This document shows positions 30,406 through 39,602 of a stretch of 64,000 nt of DNA, piece after piece. The notes under the pieces are model-generated. The model was not told the origin of the DNA. It saw only the letters and a program-made list of their open reading frames with translations, and did no database searches. How positions within the stretch are numbered: the stretch's first letter is position 1; each line of letters begins with the position of its first letter. The position numbers and the translations under genes were made by a program. The stretch is taken from positions 1 to 64,000 of the forward strand of contig NZ_BBZK01000010.1 in NCBI RefSeq assembly GCF_001748085.1, read 5' to 3'. This DNA is from Streptomyces sp. TP-A0874 (lineage in GTDB: Bacteria; Actinomycetota; Actinomycetes; Streptomycetales; Streptomycetaceae).

Positions 30406-30591
30406 GGCGCTGCCCGGACCGTTCGTGGCGGAGGTGCGGTGATCCTTCCGAGAAGCCGTCCGGTCGGCGCTGCGGCGTATCCGGCGCGACCCGGTTCCAC
30501 ACCCCGAGCTCTGAGGTCACCTGTCAAGTGGGCCGCGGCCACGGTACTTTGAGCAACTCACTGTGCGTCGCCATCGACGGGGAGTAGTGGA

Positions 30592-31590
30592 ATGGGCCAT
30601 GGGTCACACGGAGAGCAGATCGAGGTCTTACGAGCCGGTGAGGAGCACATCGCGCAGATCGTCGAGCTCGCCAGCTCGCGGAGTCTGAGCCAGGCGGACG
30701 CCGAGAGCAGCGTGCCGGTCGAGGGCGGCTTCCTGGTCTCCGGGTACACCGAGGACGACTACCTCGCCCGGCTGACGACGGCCGAACACTTCTACGTGGC
30801 GGTGAAGGGCACGGAGGTGCTCGCCTTCCTGCTCGCCTACAGCTCCGACCAGGTCGAGCACGACGAGTGGCTGAACCGGAGGATCAAGAGCACGCTGGGC
30901 AGCTTCCTCGTGATCAAGCAGATCTGCGTGGCTCGAGAGGCGGCGCGTCGCGGCATCGCGTCGATGCTCTACTACCACGTGCTCGAGCGGTGGGAGGAGA
31001 CGCCGGTGATCGCGGCGGTCGTCGACCAGCCGCCCAACGAGACCTCGGGACGCTTCCACCGAAAGCTGGGATTCCAGGAGCTGACGCGGCTCACACCCCC
31101 GGACGGCATGCCGCGTGTGGTCTGGGTGTGGCGCAAGCCGCGCGAGGCGATGCTGCGCGCCCAGTACGCGACCTCGGTCGACCTCTACAAACACGAGGAC
31201 AACACCAACTGGCAGAAGCTGAACAACTTCTTCTACATCACCGCGGGCCTAGCAGCGGCCACCGCGTTCTCGCTGGGCAAGGAGGGGGCGGGGGGCAGCT
31301 TGGGGAAAGGCTTGGCCATCGTCATCGCGATCATCGGGTTCGGCACCTCCCTGGCCTTCTCCCAGATGCTGCGTTTCGGGCGGCAGTACCTGCTCGCCCG
31401 CAAGTCGGCGGTGATCGAACTCGAGGAGTACATGGCCTGGCACGGCGGCCATCGCATCGTGACATGGCACGCCTCGGAAGGGACCGACGCCTATCTGAAG
31501 GTCTCGCCGACCGGCTTGATCATGGTGCTGCTGCCGATCCTCGTCGGGCTCTGCTGGCTGGCCGTCATCGGTGTGCTGATCGCCAACTGA
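30592..31590 (+). CDS. GNAT acetyltransferase fused to a three-helix membrane domain
   Basis: A 332-residue two-part protein. Residues about 10-185 form a GNAT N-acetyltransferase domain. VIKQICVAREAARRGIASMLYYHVLERW has the beta-4 strand and the acetyl-CoA-binding loop, and SGRFHRKLGFQELTRL the C-terminal strand. After a linker (YKHEDNTNWQKLNNFFY), residues about 215-332 contain three hydrophobic helices: one at 215-230, one near AIVIAIIGFGTSLAFSQML, and one at the C terminus. An amphipathic stretch (FGRQYLLARKSAVIELEEYMAWHGG) lies between the second and third. GGGGAG precedes ATG 30592. It stands alone. The fusion is unusual and its substrate unknown. Confidence 0.72.
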   Translation: MGHGSHGEQIEVLRAGEEHIAQIVELASSRSLSQADAESSVPVEGGFLVSGYTEDDYLARLTTAEHFYVAVKGTEVLAFLLAYSSDQVEHDEWLNRRIKSTLGSFLVIKQICVAREAARRGIASMLYYHVLERWEETPVIAAVVDQPPNETSGRFHRKLGFQELTRLTPPDGMPRVVWVWRKPREAMLRAQYATSVDLYKHEDNTNWQKLNNFFYITAGLAAATAFSLGKEGAGGSLGKGLAIVIAIIGFGTSLAFSQMLRFGRQYLLARKSAVIELEEYMAWHGGHRIVTWHASEGTDAYLKVSPTGLIMVLLPILVGLCWLAVIGVLIAN

Positions 31591-31656
31591 GGCGGCCGGG
31601 AGGCAATGCGGGGGGCCGCTTCCGGGAGCCGGGCGGGCGGGCCTTAACGTGCGAGG

Positions 31657-32664
31657 GTGAAGGATCTGGACAGCGGCGACTCGCCGACCGCAGCGGCTTC
31701 GGGCGCCTCGGCCCCCTCGGGCCTCGCACCGGCCGACCACCCGGGGAAGGAAGGCCCTGCGGCCCCCACCCCCGGGTCGACGAGTCTGCGCGGCCGGCTG
31801 GGCGCCGCCGTCCTGGTGTTCGGCGGGGGAGTGTCGCTCCAGTTCGGCTCGGCCCTGGCGGCGCTGCTGTTCCCCCGGGCGGGGCCGCTCGGCGTGGTGA
31901 CGCTCCGCCTCGCGGTGGCGGCGATCGTGCTGCTCGCCGTGTGCCGCCCCCGGCTGCGCGGCCACTCGCGCGACGACTGGCTGACGGTTACCGGCTTCGG
32001 CGTGGCGCTGGCCGGGATGAACTCGCTGTTCTACCTCTCCATCGAGCGGATTCCGCTGGGGGCGGCGGTGACGCTGGAGGTGCTGGGACCGCTGACGCTC
32101 TCCGTGGTCGCTTCGCGGCGGGCGGCGAACGTGCTGTGGGCGGTGCTCGCCTTCGGCGGCGTGTTCCTGCTCGGCCGGAGCGGCTTCGGCCACCTGGACT
32201 GGCTGGGGGTCGGTTTCGCGCTCACCGCGGGCGGGCTGTGGGTCGTCTACATCCTGGCCAGCGCCCGCACCGGGCAGCGCTTCCCCGGGGCGGACGGGCT
32301 GGCCCTGGCGATGTCGATCGCCGCCGTGCTCACCCTGCCGCTCGGAGTGGCCACCACCGGGGCCGCGCTGCTGGACCCGGTGACCCTGGGCCTCGGGGCG
32401 AGTGTGGCGCTGCTGTCCTCGGTCCTGCCCTACACCCTCGAACTGCTCGCCCTGCGCAAGCTGCCGGCGGGGACGTTCGCGGTCATGATGAGTCTGGAGC
32501 CGGCCATCGCGGCGACGGCCGGGGTACTGGTGCTGGGCCAGTGGCTGTCGGTCGGCGAGATGACGGCGATCCTGCTGGTCGTCGTCGCGAGCATGGGGGC
32601 AGTCCTCACCCCGAGCCGGCGGCCCGCCCGGACGGATCGGCTTCCGCTGCCCCCGGCCCCCTGA
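31657..32664 (+). CDS. EamA/RhtA-type drug/metabolite transporter
   Basis: A 335-residue membrane protein with a hydrophilic N terminus (about 45 residues) followed by ten hydrophobic segments in two EamA repeats. Recognisable segments are LPYTLELLALRKLPAGTFAVMMSLEPAIAATAGVLVLG, the C-terminal signature, and LYFLSIERIPLG-like text in the first repeat (FYLSIERIPLGAAVTLEVLGPL). RhtA relatives export threonine or homoserine, but substrate here is inference only. The GTG at 31657 lies exactly seven bases past the -10-like TAACGT (31645-31650), so the mRNA is probably leaderless. It is convergent with the NDH-2-like gene. Confidence 0.84.
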   Translation: MKDLDSGDSPTAAASGASAPSGLAPADHPGKEGPAAPTPGSTSLRGRLGAAVLVFGGGVSLQFGSALAALLFPRAGPLGVVTLRLAVAAIVLLAVCRPRLRGHSRDDWLTVTGFGVALAGMNSLFYLSIERIPLGAAVTLEVLGPLTLSVVASRRAANVLWAVLAFGGVFLLGRSGFGHLDWLGVGFALTAGGLWVVYILASARTGQRFPGADGLALAMSIAAVLTLPLGVATTGAALLDPVTLGLGASVALLSSVLPYTLELLALRKLPAGTFAVMMSLEPAIAATAGVLVLGQWLSVGEMTAILLVVVASMGAVLTPSRRPARTDRLPLPPAP

Positions 32665-32677
32665 GGGCGCCCGGGGG

Positions 32678-33814
32678 CTACCGCCGGCTGGGGATCAGCG
32701 GCCCGGGGTGGCGGGCGGCCAGGATGGTGCTGCGTACGACGGCCTCCTTGAAGGCGGCGGCGGGGTAGCCGGTGAACACCGAGCCGCGCGGGGAGTCGTC
32801 GCGCCGGGTGAGCTGGACGATGCCGTTGCGGCGGCCGAGGCTGATGTTGGTGAAGGCGTAGCCGATCCTGACCGGGGACGGTTTCCGGCCCTCCAGCCGT
32901 GCCGCGATCACATCGGCCACCTGCCGCCCCATGGGCAGTGCGGCCTGGCAGGACATACGGGCGACGGAGCCGCCGACGGCCTGCCCCGCGGCGGCGTCCC
33001 CCACCGCGTACACCTCAGGGTGGGAGAGGGAGCGCAGGGTCGCGTCCACCGTCATCCGGCCGAGGCCGTCGGTGGCCAGTCCCGCCTGCTCCGCGAGCGC
33101 GGCTGCGCGGAAGCCGGTGGTCCAGACGGTGGCGTCGGCGGCGAAGGCGGTACCGCCTTCGGTGCGGACCGCGTCCGGGTGGACTTCGGCGACCCGGGTG
33201 TGCTGGTGCACGGTGATGCGCAACCGGTCCAGGGCGCTCCGCAGGTGCTGCCGTGCTCGTGGTGCGAGACCCGCGCCGACCTCGGATCCGGCGAGGAGCC
33301 GGACGTTGAGCGAGGGATAGGCCTCGGCCAGTTCGGTGGCGGCCTCCAGCCCGGTCAGACCGCCGCCCACGACGGCGACGGAGCCACCGGAGGGGATCGC
33401 GGCGAGGCGGTCCCGGAGCCGTAGCGCCTGGCCGGACTCGGCGACCGGGCAGGCGTGTTCGACGGCCCCGGGCACCTTGTCGACGGCGCTACGGCTGCCC
33501 AGGGCGTAGACCAGGGTGTCGTAACCGACCGCGTGCGGCGGGCGGTCGATGCGGACGGCGCGCAGTGAGGGTTCGAGGGCGGTGATGCGGGCGACGACGA
33601 GCCGGATGCGGGTGCCGGCGATCAGTTCGGCAAGCGGCAGTTCGCGGAGCCGGTGCCCGGCGGCGAGTTGGTGCAGCCGGACCCGCTCCACGAACCGGTC
33701 GTCGGCGTTGAGCAGGGTCACGGTCGCGTCGGTGTGGCGCAGCCGCCGGTCGAGGCGTTTGGCCGCGAGGAGGCCTGCGTAGCCCGCTCCCGCGACGACG
33801 ACGTGATGGCTCAT
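32678..33814 (-). CDS. NAD(P)H:quinone oxidoreductase-like flavoprotein (NDH-2 type)
   Basis: A 378-residue FAD-dependent pyridine-nucleotide oxidoreductase. The N-terminal HHVVVAGAGYAGLLAAKRL is the FAD dinucleotide-binding GxGxxG. VAVVGGGLTGLEAATELAE is the NAD(P)H-binding one, and VYAVGDAAA is the second FAD contact. The C-terminal part (GYPAAAFKEAVVRSTI) suggests a membrane-apposed quinone reductase without a transmembrane helix. ATG 33814 gives the canonical N terminus. It could reduce menaquinone with NADH; alternatives include carotenoid or thiol reductases of the same fold. It stands next to citrate synthase on the same strand, with no clear shared role. Confidence 0.82.
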   Translation of the reverse strand: MSHHVVVAGAGYAGLLAAKRLDRRLRHTDATVTLLNADDRFVERVRLHQLAAGHRLRELPLAELIAGTRIRLVVARITALEPSLRAVRIDRPPHAVGYDTLVYALGSRSAVDKVPGAVEHACPVAESGQALRLRDRLAAIPSGGSVAVVGGGLTGLEAATELAEAYPSLNVRLLAGSEVGAGLAPRARQHLRSALDRLRITVHQHTRVAEVHPDAVRTEGGTAFAADATVWTTGFRAAALAEQAGLATDGLGRMTVDATLRSLSHPEVYAVGDAAAGQAVGGSVARMSCQAALPMGRQVADVIAARLEGRKPSPVRIGYAFTNISLGRRNGIVQLTRRDDSPRGSVFTGYPAAAFKEAVVRSTILAARHPGPLIPSRR

Positions 33815-33977
33815 GACGTGACTCACTCCGGCTCTGTCGACTGCCTGTTGCTCTTCCCGCCGTCCATGCTCGAACGGCTTTGTCGGCATATGTGGGAGGT
33901 GGCACTGTCAGAGCGTGTCGCACCGAGTGCGGTCGGTGAGTGTGCGGGAGCGGTCTCCGGGAGGCCCGAGGTGCAGG

Positions 33978-35078
33978 TCAGCGCGGTACCGTCTCGTGTC
34001 CGGCGATCTCCCGCGGATCCCGGGAGGCCGGTCCCACATAGCGGGCGGAGGGCCGGACCAGGCGGCCGGTGCGCTTCTGCTCCAGGATGTGCGCCGACCA
34101 GCCGGCCGTCCGGGCACAGGTGAACATCGAGGTGAACATGTGCGCCGGCACCTCGGCGAAGTCCAGCACGATGGCGGCCCAGAACTCGACGTTGGTGGCC
34201 AGTACCCGGTCCGGGCGCCGGTTGTGCAACTCCTCCAGGGCGGCCCGCTCCAGCGCCTCGGCTACCTCGAAGCGGGGGGCGGCCAGTTCCCTGGCGGTCC
34301 GCCGCAGCACCCGGGCGCGCGGGTCCTCCGCGCGGTAGACGCGGTGGCCGAAGCCCATCAGCCGCTCGCCGCGGTCCAGCGCACGTCTGACGTAGGCGGT
34401 GGCGTCGCCGGTCCGCTCGATCTCCTCGATCATGCCGAGGACCCGGGACGGCGCGCCGCCGTGCAGCGGCCCGGACATGGCGCCCACGGCGCCCGAGAGC
34501 GCCGCCGCCACGTCCGCGCCGGTTGAGGCGATGACCCGGGCGGCGAAGGTGGAGGCGTTCATGCCGTGTTCGGCGGCCGAGGTCCAGTAGGCGTCGACGG
34601 CCCGCACATGACGCGGGTCGGGCTCGCCGCGCCAGCGCCGCATGAAGCGTTCGACGACGGTCTCGGCCTTGTCGATCTCCTTCTGCGGCACCATGGGCAG
34701 GCCCTGGCCCCGGGCGGACTGGGCCACGAAGGACAGCGCCAGCACGGCGGCGCGGGCCAGGTCGTCGCGGGCCTGCCGCTCGTCGATGTCCAGGAGGGGC
34801 TTCAGGCCCCAGACGGGGGCGAGCATCGCCAGGGCGGACTGCACGTCGACGCGGACGTCCCCGGAGTGCACCGGGACGGGGAAGGGTTCGGCCGGCGGCA
34901 GGCCGGGCTGGAAGGCCCCGTCGACCAGCAGCCCCCAGACGTTGCCGAAGGACACCCGGCCGACCAGGTCCTCGATGTCGACACCTCGGTAGCGGAGGGC
35001 GCCGCCTTCCTTGTCCGGCTCGGCGATCTCCGTTTCGAAAGCGACGACTCCTTCGAGCCCGGGGACGAAGTCGGACAT
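33978..35078 (-). CDS. citA: Citrate synthase 2
   Basis: A 366-residue citrate synthase of the shorter actinobacterial type, condensing oxaloacetate with acetyl-CoA. Catalytic elements are present: His in SAAEHGMNASTF, His in MGFGHRVYR, and Asp in AIVLDFAEVPAHMF. The N terminus FVPGLEGVVAFETEIAEPD and RYRGVDIEDLV match the family. Streptomyces usually have a second, longer citrate synthase elsewhere, so this may be an auxiliary isozyme. It is divergent from pdxH with a 250-bp gap, the same arrangement as recalled for SCO4388 and SCO4387. The symbol is by similarity. Confidence 0.9.
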   Translation of the reverse strand: MSDFVPGLEGVVAFETEIAEPDKEGGALRYRGVDIEDLVGRVSFGNVWGLLVDGAFQPGLPPAEPFPVPVHSGDVRVDVQSALAMLAPVWGLKPLLDIDERQARDDLARAAVLALSFVAQSARGQGLPMVPQKEIDKAETVVERFMRRWRGEPDPRHVRAVDAYWTSAAEHGMNASTFAARVIASTGADVAAALSGAVGAMSGPLHGGAPSRVLGMIEEIERTGDATAYVRRALDRGERLMGFGHRVYRAEDPRARVLRRTARELAAPRFEVAEALERAALEELHNRRPDRVLATNVEFWAAIVLDFAEVPAHMFTSMFTCARTAGWSAHILEQKRTGRLVRPSARYVGPASRDPREIAGHETVPR

Positions 35079-35328
35079 CGGGCGGCTCCTCAGTCTGGTC
35101 GAGGCGGGCGTGGTTCCGGGTCCGGCCGGCGTCCGGACCGCCCGCGGCGTGGCCGGTCACCCCGGTGATGCCCCGCTCGGCGGGTGTTCACCCGGCGGCT
35201 GGTCCGGAGCGGTCCGGTGGGCGGGGGCGGGGGCCGGTTCGGTCGGCCGAGGGGCGGAGCGTGAGATGGGGCACAGTCGGCGTCCGCTTGGACAGGGATT
35301 AAGCCCCCTTCCGAGGGGGTGAACTCGG

Positions 35329-36048
35329 GTGGTGCGTTCCCTCCTTCGGGGGATGCTGCAAGATGAGCCCGTGGCACACGTTGACCCTGAACAGCCGATC
35401 CCTCACGAGTTCGACCCGGCCGCGATGCGTGGGCAGTACCGAACGGCGGGCCTGTCGGAGGAAGGGCTGGCTCCCGGCCCGATGGAGCAGTTCGGCCGCT
35501 GGTTCGAGCAGGCCGCGCGAGCCGGGCTCTACGAGCCGAACGCCATGGTGGTCTCCACCGTGGGGGCCGCCGGCCGCCCCAGCTCCCGCACCGTGCTGCT
35601 CAAGCAGTACGACGAGCGGGGCTTCGTCTTCTACACCAACTACCGCTCGCGCAAGGGGCGGGAGATCGCCGAGAACCCGAAGGTCTCGCTCCTCTTCCCC
35701 TGGCACCCGGTGGCCCGCCAGGTGCTGGTGGACGGCGAGGCCCGGCGGGTCGGCCGGGACGAGACGGTGGCGTACTTCCGCACCCGCCCGCACGGCTCCC
35801 AGCTGGGCGCCTGGGCGAGCGAGCAGTCCTCACCGATAGCCTCCCGCCGGGAACTGGACCGGGCCTACGAGGAGCTGGCGGTCCGTTACCCGCCCGGCGA
35901 GCAGGTGCCGGCGCCGCCCGACTGGGGCGGTTTCCGGGTGGTGCCGGAGCGGGTCGAGTTCTGGCAGGGCCGGGAGAACCGGCTCCACGACCGGCTGCGG
36001 TACGTCAGCACCGGGACCGGGTGGCGGGTGGAGCGCCTCTTCCCCTGA
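35329..36048 (+). CDS. pdxH: Pyridoxamine/pyridoxine 5'-phosphate oxidase (PdxH)
   Basis: A 239-residue (from GTG 35329) FMN enzyme that oxidises PNP/PMP to pyridoxal 5'-phosphate. [35 protein letters not shown] carries the FMN- and substrate-binding residues, and the C-terminal [14 protein letters not shown] is the family signature. GAGGGGG nine bases before the GTG at 35329 supports that start. ATG 35353 or GTG 35371 would give a length closer to the usual 215-230 and cannot be excluded. It supplies the cofactor for SerC and other PLP enzymes. It is monocistronic. Confidence 0.9.
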   Translation: MVRSLLRGMLQDEPVAHVDPEQPIPHEFDPAAMRGQYRTAGLSEEGLAPGPMEQFGRWFEQAARAGLYEPNAMVVSTVGAAGRPSSRTVLLKQYDERGFVFYTNYRSRKGREIAENPKVSLLFPWHPVARQVLVDGEARRVGRDETVAYFRTRPHGSQLGAWASEQSSPIASRRELDRAYEELAVRYPPGEQVPAPPDWGGFRVVPERVEFWQGRENRLHDRLRYVSTGTGWRVERLFP

Positions 36049-36207
36049 GCCGGGGCGCCGGACGGCGGCGGGTCGGCGGTCACCGGGCGGAGCCGGATGA
36101 CGACTCGGCGGCGCCGACTTTCCCGGAACCTGATGTGTGCTGCGTCACGTTCCAGTTGAATGGTCGGGCGAGCGGAGATCCAAACGACCCACCCCAGGGG
36201 GTGCCAG

Positions 36208-37773
36208 GTGACCGCCTCTCTGCCTTCGGGCCCGGACCAGGGCCGCTCAGCGTGCCGGTGCGCCGCCCCGGCGGACGCCGCCGCCTCCGGCCTCCCGGGG
36301 CGGCCCGACCCGACGCGGGCCGCCACCGGGGCCGGTGGCGACTGCCCGCCGGACCACCGCGGCGACCGGGACCTGCTCACCGCGCTCGTCGACGGTATGG
36401 ACGCCGGGCTCTGCGCCTTCGACGCGCAGGGTGTGATCACCCACTGGAACCGCGAGGCCGAGCGCCTACTGGGCTGGTCCGCGGCGGAGGCGGTGGGGCG
36501 GCAGGGCTTCGGCGGCTGGGCGCTGCGGCCCGCCGACGCCGGCGAGGTCGCGGAGCGGCTACTGGGCGCGATGTCCCGGAACGGGCGGCAGGTGGACGAG
36601 TTCGCCCTGCTGGCCCGGGGCGGCGGCCGGGTGCTGATAAGGGCGCAGACCGGCTGTGTGCGCGACGCGGGCGGGCGGCCCGCCGGCGTCTACTGCGCGT
36701 TCACCGAGGTGCAGGCCCAGATCGAGCTGGAGCGGTCGATCGCGCTCAGCGAGGCGCTCTTCGAGGACGCCTCCTGGGGCGTGGTGCTCGTCGACGCCGA
36801 TCTGCGGCCGGCGCTCGTCAACGGTGAGGGGCTGCGGTCGTTCGGCCAGGATCGGGAGTCGCTGCTCGGCCGCCCGCTGGGCGAACTCCTCACCGAGGGG
36901 GCGCAGGAGTTGGAGGGCGCCTTCCAGCAGGCGCTGGTTGAGGAGGAACCGCCGGGGCCCGCCGAGTTCTGGGTGACGCTGCGCGGGCCCGCCGAGCCCC
37001 TTACCGGGGAGGCCGGGGCGGAACCGAGGGGAAACGGTTCGGCGGTCGGCCGCCGCCGGTGCTGGCGGAGCGGGTTCGTACGGTTGTCCTCGCCGTTGGC
37101 CCAGGAGCCGGTGCCGCTCGGCGTCGGCTGGTTCTTCCAGGACGTCACCGAGGCCCGGCGGCGCGAACGGGAGGCGGCGGTCCTGCGCTTCCGCAGCAGT
37201 CAACTGCACCGCGCGGGGCTGGCCGCCGCGGAGTGCGAGGACCCGGCCGAGGCGGCCACCGTCCATCTGGACTTCGCGCTGGCCGGTTTCGCCGACCGCG
37301 CTCTGCTGGACCTCCTCGCCGCGGCGGAGGACGGTGCGGACCGGCTGGTGCGGGTGGCGGCGACGCCGGTGGAGCGGAGCGGGAGGTGTTCACCGGCGCT
37401 CCGCGGAGGCGCGCCGGTGGGTTATCCGGAGGGACATCCCGCCCTGCAGGCGGTGGAGCGGACCGGGGCGGTGCGGACCTCATGGCCCGGCACCACCGGG
37501 GCTCGGGCTCCGGCGGGCACGGTTCCCGGGTCGGCCGCCCGCTGGGCCTCGCTCCGGTACTGGCCGGAGGGCTCGGTGCACGCGCTGTGCACGGTGCTGC
37601 GCAGCCGCGGTCGGACGCTGGGCGTGCTGACCTTCCTGCGCGGCGACAGCCGCCGGGCCTTCGACCGGTCGGACGCGCTGTACGCGGAGGACGTGGCGGT
37701 GCGGGCGGCCGTGGCCCTGGACCTGGCGCGGAGCCTCCCCGGTGGGACGGCGGGTCGCCGGGGCCGGCCCTGA
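36208..37773 (+). CDS. PAS-PAS-GAF sensory protein without output domain
   Basis: A 521-residue signalling protein. After a low-complexity N terminus (about 45 residues) comes a PAS domain (LLTALVDGMDAGLCAFDAQGVITHWNREAERLLGWS). A second PAS-like domain follows (SEALFEDASWGVVLVDADLRPALVNGEGLRSFG), with its core interrupted by a Gly/Arg-rich insert. A GAF-like C-terminal domain begins near residue 335 (RAGLAAAECEDPAEAATVHLDFAL) and ends at LYAEDVAVRAAVALDLARSL. In Streptomyces this arrangement usually precedes a SpoIIE-type PP2C phosphatase. Here the protein stops after GAF, so the output partner must be separate. GTG 36208 has a GGGGG upstream; ATG 36160 is an alternative. Confidence 0.75.
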   Translation: MTASLPSGPDQGRSACRCAAPADAAASGLPGRPDPTRAATGAGGDCPPDHRGDRDLLTALVDGMDAGLCAFDAQGVITHWNREAERLLGWSAAEAVGRQGFGGWALRPADAGEVAERLLGAMSRNGRQVDEFALLARGGGRVLIRAQTGCVRDAGGRPAGVYCAFTEVQAQIELERSIALSEALFEDASWGVVLVDADLRPALVNGEGLRSFGQDRESLLGRPLGELLTEGAQELEGAFQQALVEEEPPGPAEFWVTLRGPAEPLTGEAGAEPRGNGSAVGRRRCWRSGFVRLSSPLAQEPVPLGVGWFFQDVTEARRREREAAVLRFRSSQLHRAGLAAAECEDPAEAATVHLDFALAGFADRALLDLLAAAEDGADRLVRVAATPVERSGRCSPALRGGAPVGYPEGHPALQAVERTGAVRTSWPGTTGARAPAGTVPGSAARWASLRYWPEGSVHALCTVLRSRGRTLGVLTFLRGDSRRAFDRSDALYAEDVAVRAAVALDLARSLPGGTAGRRGRP

Positions 37774-37860
37774 GAGCGGCGCGCCCGTGGGCCGGTCCTT
37801 CCGGCCGTACGGGCGGATCGGGGCGGCGGCGCGGCCGACCGGTGTCGGTGCGGCGCGCCG

Positions 37861-38634
37861 TCAGCTCAGGTAGAAGATCCGCTCGGTGTGCTCGGCCATC
37901 AGCCGCTCGTTCCAGGCGTGGCCGCCGTCGACGTTGCCGGAGCGCAGCAGCGGCGGGGTGATGCCGCGGTCGAGGAGCCGGCCCGCGGCGGAGGCCGTGA
38001 TCGCCTGCATGACGGCGCTGGTCACCACGGTGGAGGCGGGGCCGAACGGCGCGTCGACGCCCGGCGCGGTCAGCTCCGCGTCCCCCACCGCGATCTTGTT
38101 GTCGACGACGGTGTCGCAGTGGTCGGCGAGGAAGGTGTCGGAGGGATGGCGGGACTCGGTCTCCCGGGCGTACCGGACCGAGGTCACCGCGATGGTCCGC
38201 AGTCCGAGGGCGCGGGCGTGCTGGGCCATCTCCACCGGCAGCGCGTTGCGACCGGAGAGCGAGATGATCACCAGCAGGTCGCCGGCCCGTGCCGGGCTGT
38301 TCTCCAGCGCCGCGGCGGCCAGCCCGGACACCCGTTCCAGCGCGCTCCCCAGGGTGGCGGGCCGGACGTCGACCCCGACCAGGCCGGGCACGGCCAGCAG
38401 GTTCATCAGGGCCAGGCCGCCGGCCCGGTAGACCACGTCCTGGGCCGGGAGGGCGGAGTGGCCGGCGCCGAAGGCGAAGAGCCGGCCGCCGTCCGCGACC
38501 GTCTCGGCGATCAGCTCGCCGGCGGCCTCGATGCTCTCGGCCTCCTCGTCGCGGACCCGCCGCAGCAGTTCCACGGCCGAGTCCAGGAAGTGGCCGGCGA
38601 GGTGGTGCTCGCTGGGCGGTATGTGGCTCGGCAT
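37861..38634 (-). CDS. SIS (sugar isomerase) domain protein
   Basis: A 257-residue phosphosugar-binding protein. RLFAFGAGHSALPAQDVVYRAGG and GDLLVIISLSGRNALPVEMAQHARALGLRTIAVTS are the two sugar-phosphate-binding segments of the SIS fold. The C-terminal NVDGGHAWNERLMAEHTERIFYL matches a Streptomyces family annotated as SIS domain or UPF0309. There is no HTH, so it is not an RpiR regulator. It may be a ketose-aldose isomerase of amino-sugar metabolism. ATG 38634 follows GGAAGG at six bases. It is divergent from dmdR1 across 159 bp. Confidence 0.84.
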   Translation of the reverse strand: MPSHIPPSEHHLAGHFLDSAVELLRRVRDEEAESIEAAGELIAETVADGGRLFAFGAGHSALPAQDVVYRAGGLALMNLLAVPGLVGVDVRPATLGSALERVSGLAAAALENSPARAGDLLVIISLSGRNALPVEMAQHARALGLRTIAVTSVRYARETESRHPSDTFLADHCDTVVDNKIAVGDAELTAPGVDAPFGPASTVVTSAVMQAITASAAGRLLDRGITPPLLRSGNVDGGHAWNERLMAEHTERIFYLS

Positions 38635-38793
38635 CGCTGGCCTTCCGTGCGGAAACCGGGTGTGGTGGCGATCACGTTGGGGCTCCGGGCGGTCGGCTGT
38701 CAACACCGCTTACCGCCGAGCGGGCCCGGTTGTCCGAGGGATGGGCCAGAATTGAGGACAGGGCCGTCGCGACAGAATCTTCAAGGGGCAAAG

Positions 38794-39483
38794 ATGTCCG
38801 GACTTATCGATACCACGGAGATGTACCTCCGCACCATCCTCGAGCTGGAAGAGGAAGGTGTGGTGCCCATGCGTGCCCGGATCGCCGAGCGGCTCGACCA
38901 GAGCGGTCCCACGGTCAGCCAGACGGTGGCCCGGATGGAGCGGGACGGGCTGGTCACCATCGCCGGGGACCGGCACCTCGAGCTCACCGAGGAGGGCCGC
39001 CGGCTGGCGACCCGGGTGATGCGCAAGCACCGGCTCGCCGAGTGCCTGCTGGTGGACGTGATCGGGCTGGAGTGGGAGCAGGTGCACGCGGAGGCCTGCC
39101 GCTGGGAACACGTGATGAGTGAGGCGGTGGAGCGCCGCGTACTGGAGCTGCTGAAGCACCCGACCGAGTCGCCGTACGGCAACCCGATCCCGGGCCTGGC
39201 CGAGCTGGGGGAGGAGGGCGAGGCCGGCTCGTTCCTGGAGGGCATGGTGAACCTGCTGGAGCTGGACGCCGGCGCCGAGGGCAAGAGCGCGGTGGTCCGC
39301 CGGATCGGTGAGCCCATCCAGACCGACGCCCAGTTGATGCACACGCTGCGCAGGGCCGGGGTGCGTCCGGGATCCGTGGTCAGTGTGACGGAGGCGGCCG
39401 GCGGGGTCATGGTGGGCAGTGGTGGCGAGGCCGCGGAGCTGCCCGCGGATGTCGCAGCACACGTGTTCGTGGCCAAGGGCTGA
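38794..39483 (+). CDS. dmdR1: Iron-dependent DtxR-family repressor (DmdR1)
   Basis: A 229-residue repressor. MSGLIDTTEMYLRTILELEEEGVVPMRARIAERLDQSGPTVSQTVARMERDGL is the DtxR helix-turn-helix domain. MRKHRLAECLLVDVIGLEWEQVHAEACRWEHVMSE contains the metal-binding and dimerisation residues (His, Glu, Cys). The C terminus is an SH3-like domain after a linker. It closely matches DmdR1 of S. coelicolor, which represses siderophore synthesis and other iron-uptake genes when Fe2+ is bound, through TTAGG-type iron boxes. The ATG at 38794 is preceded by AAGGGGC. A long open frame on the opposite strand corresponds in position to the reported adm gene (see findings). Confidence 0.93.
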   Translation: MSGLIDTTEMYLRTILELEEEGVVPMRARIAERLDQSGPTVSQTVARMERDGLVTIAGDRHLELTEEGRRLATRVMRKHRLAECLLVDVIGLEWEQVHAEACRWEHVMSEAVERRVLELLKHPTESPYGNPIPGLAELGEEGEAGSFLEGMVNLLELDAGAEGKSAVVRRIGEPIQTDAQLMHTLRRAGVRPGSVVSVTEAAGGVMVGSGGEAAELPADVAAHVFVAKG

Positions 39484-39602
39484 CCAACAGGCACCCGTCA
39501 GCCCGCTCTTTTCTGTACGGTTCTGCCTTCCGCCGCTCCACACTCGGGCCGAGCAGCGACTTTTGTCCGCGGTCAGTCGAGCCTGGGGCGCGCGGAAGCG
39601 CT

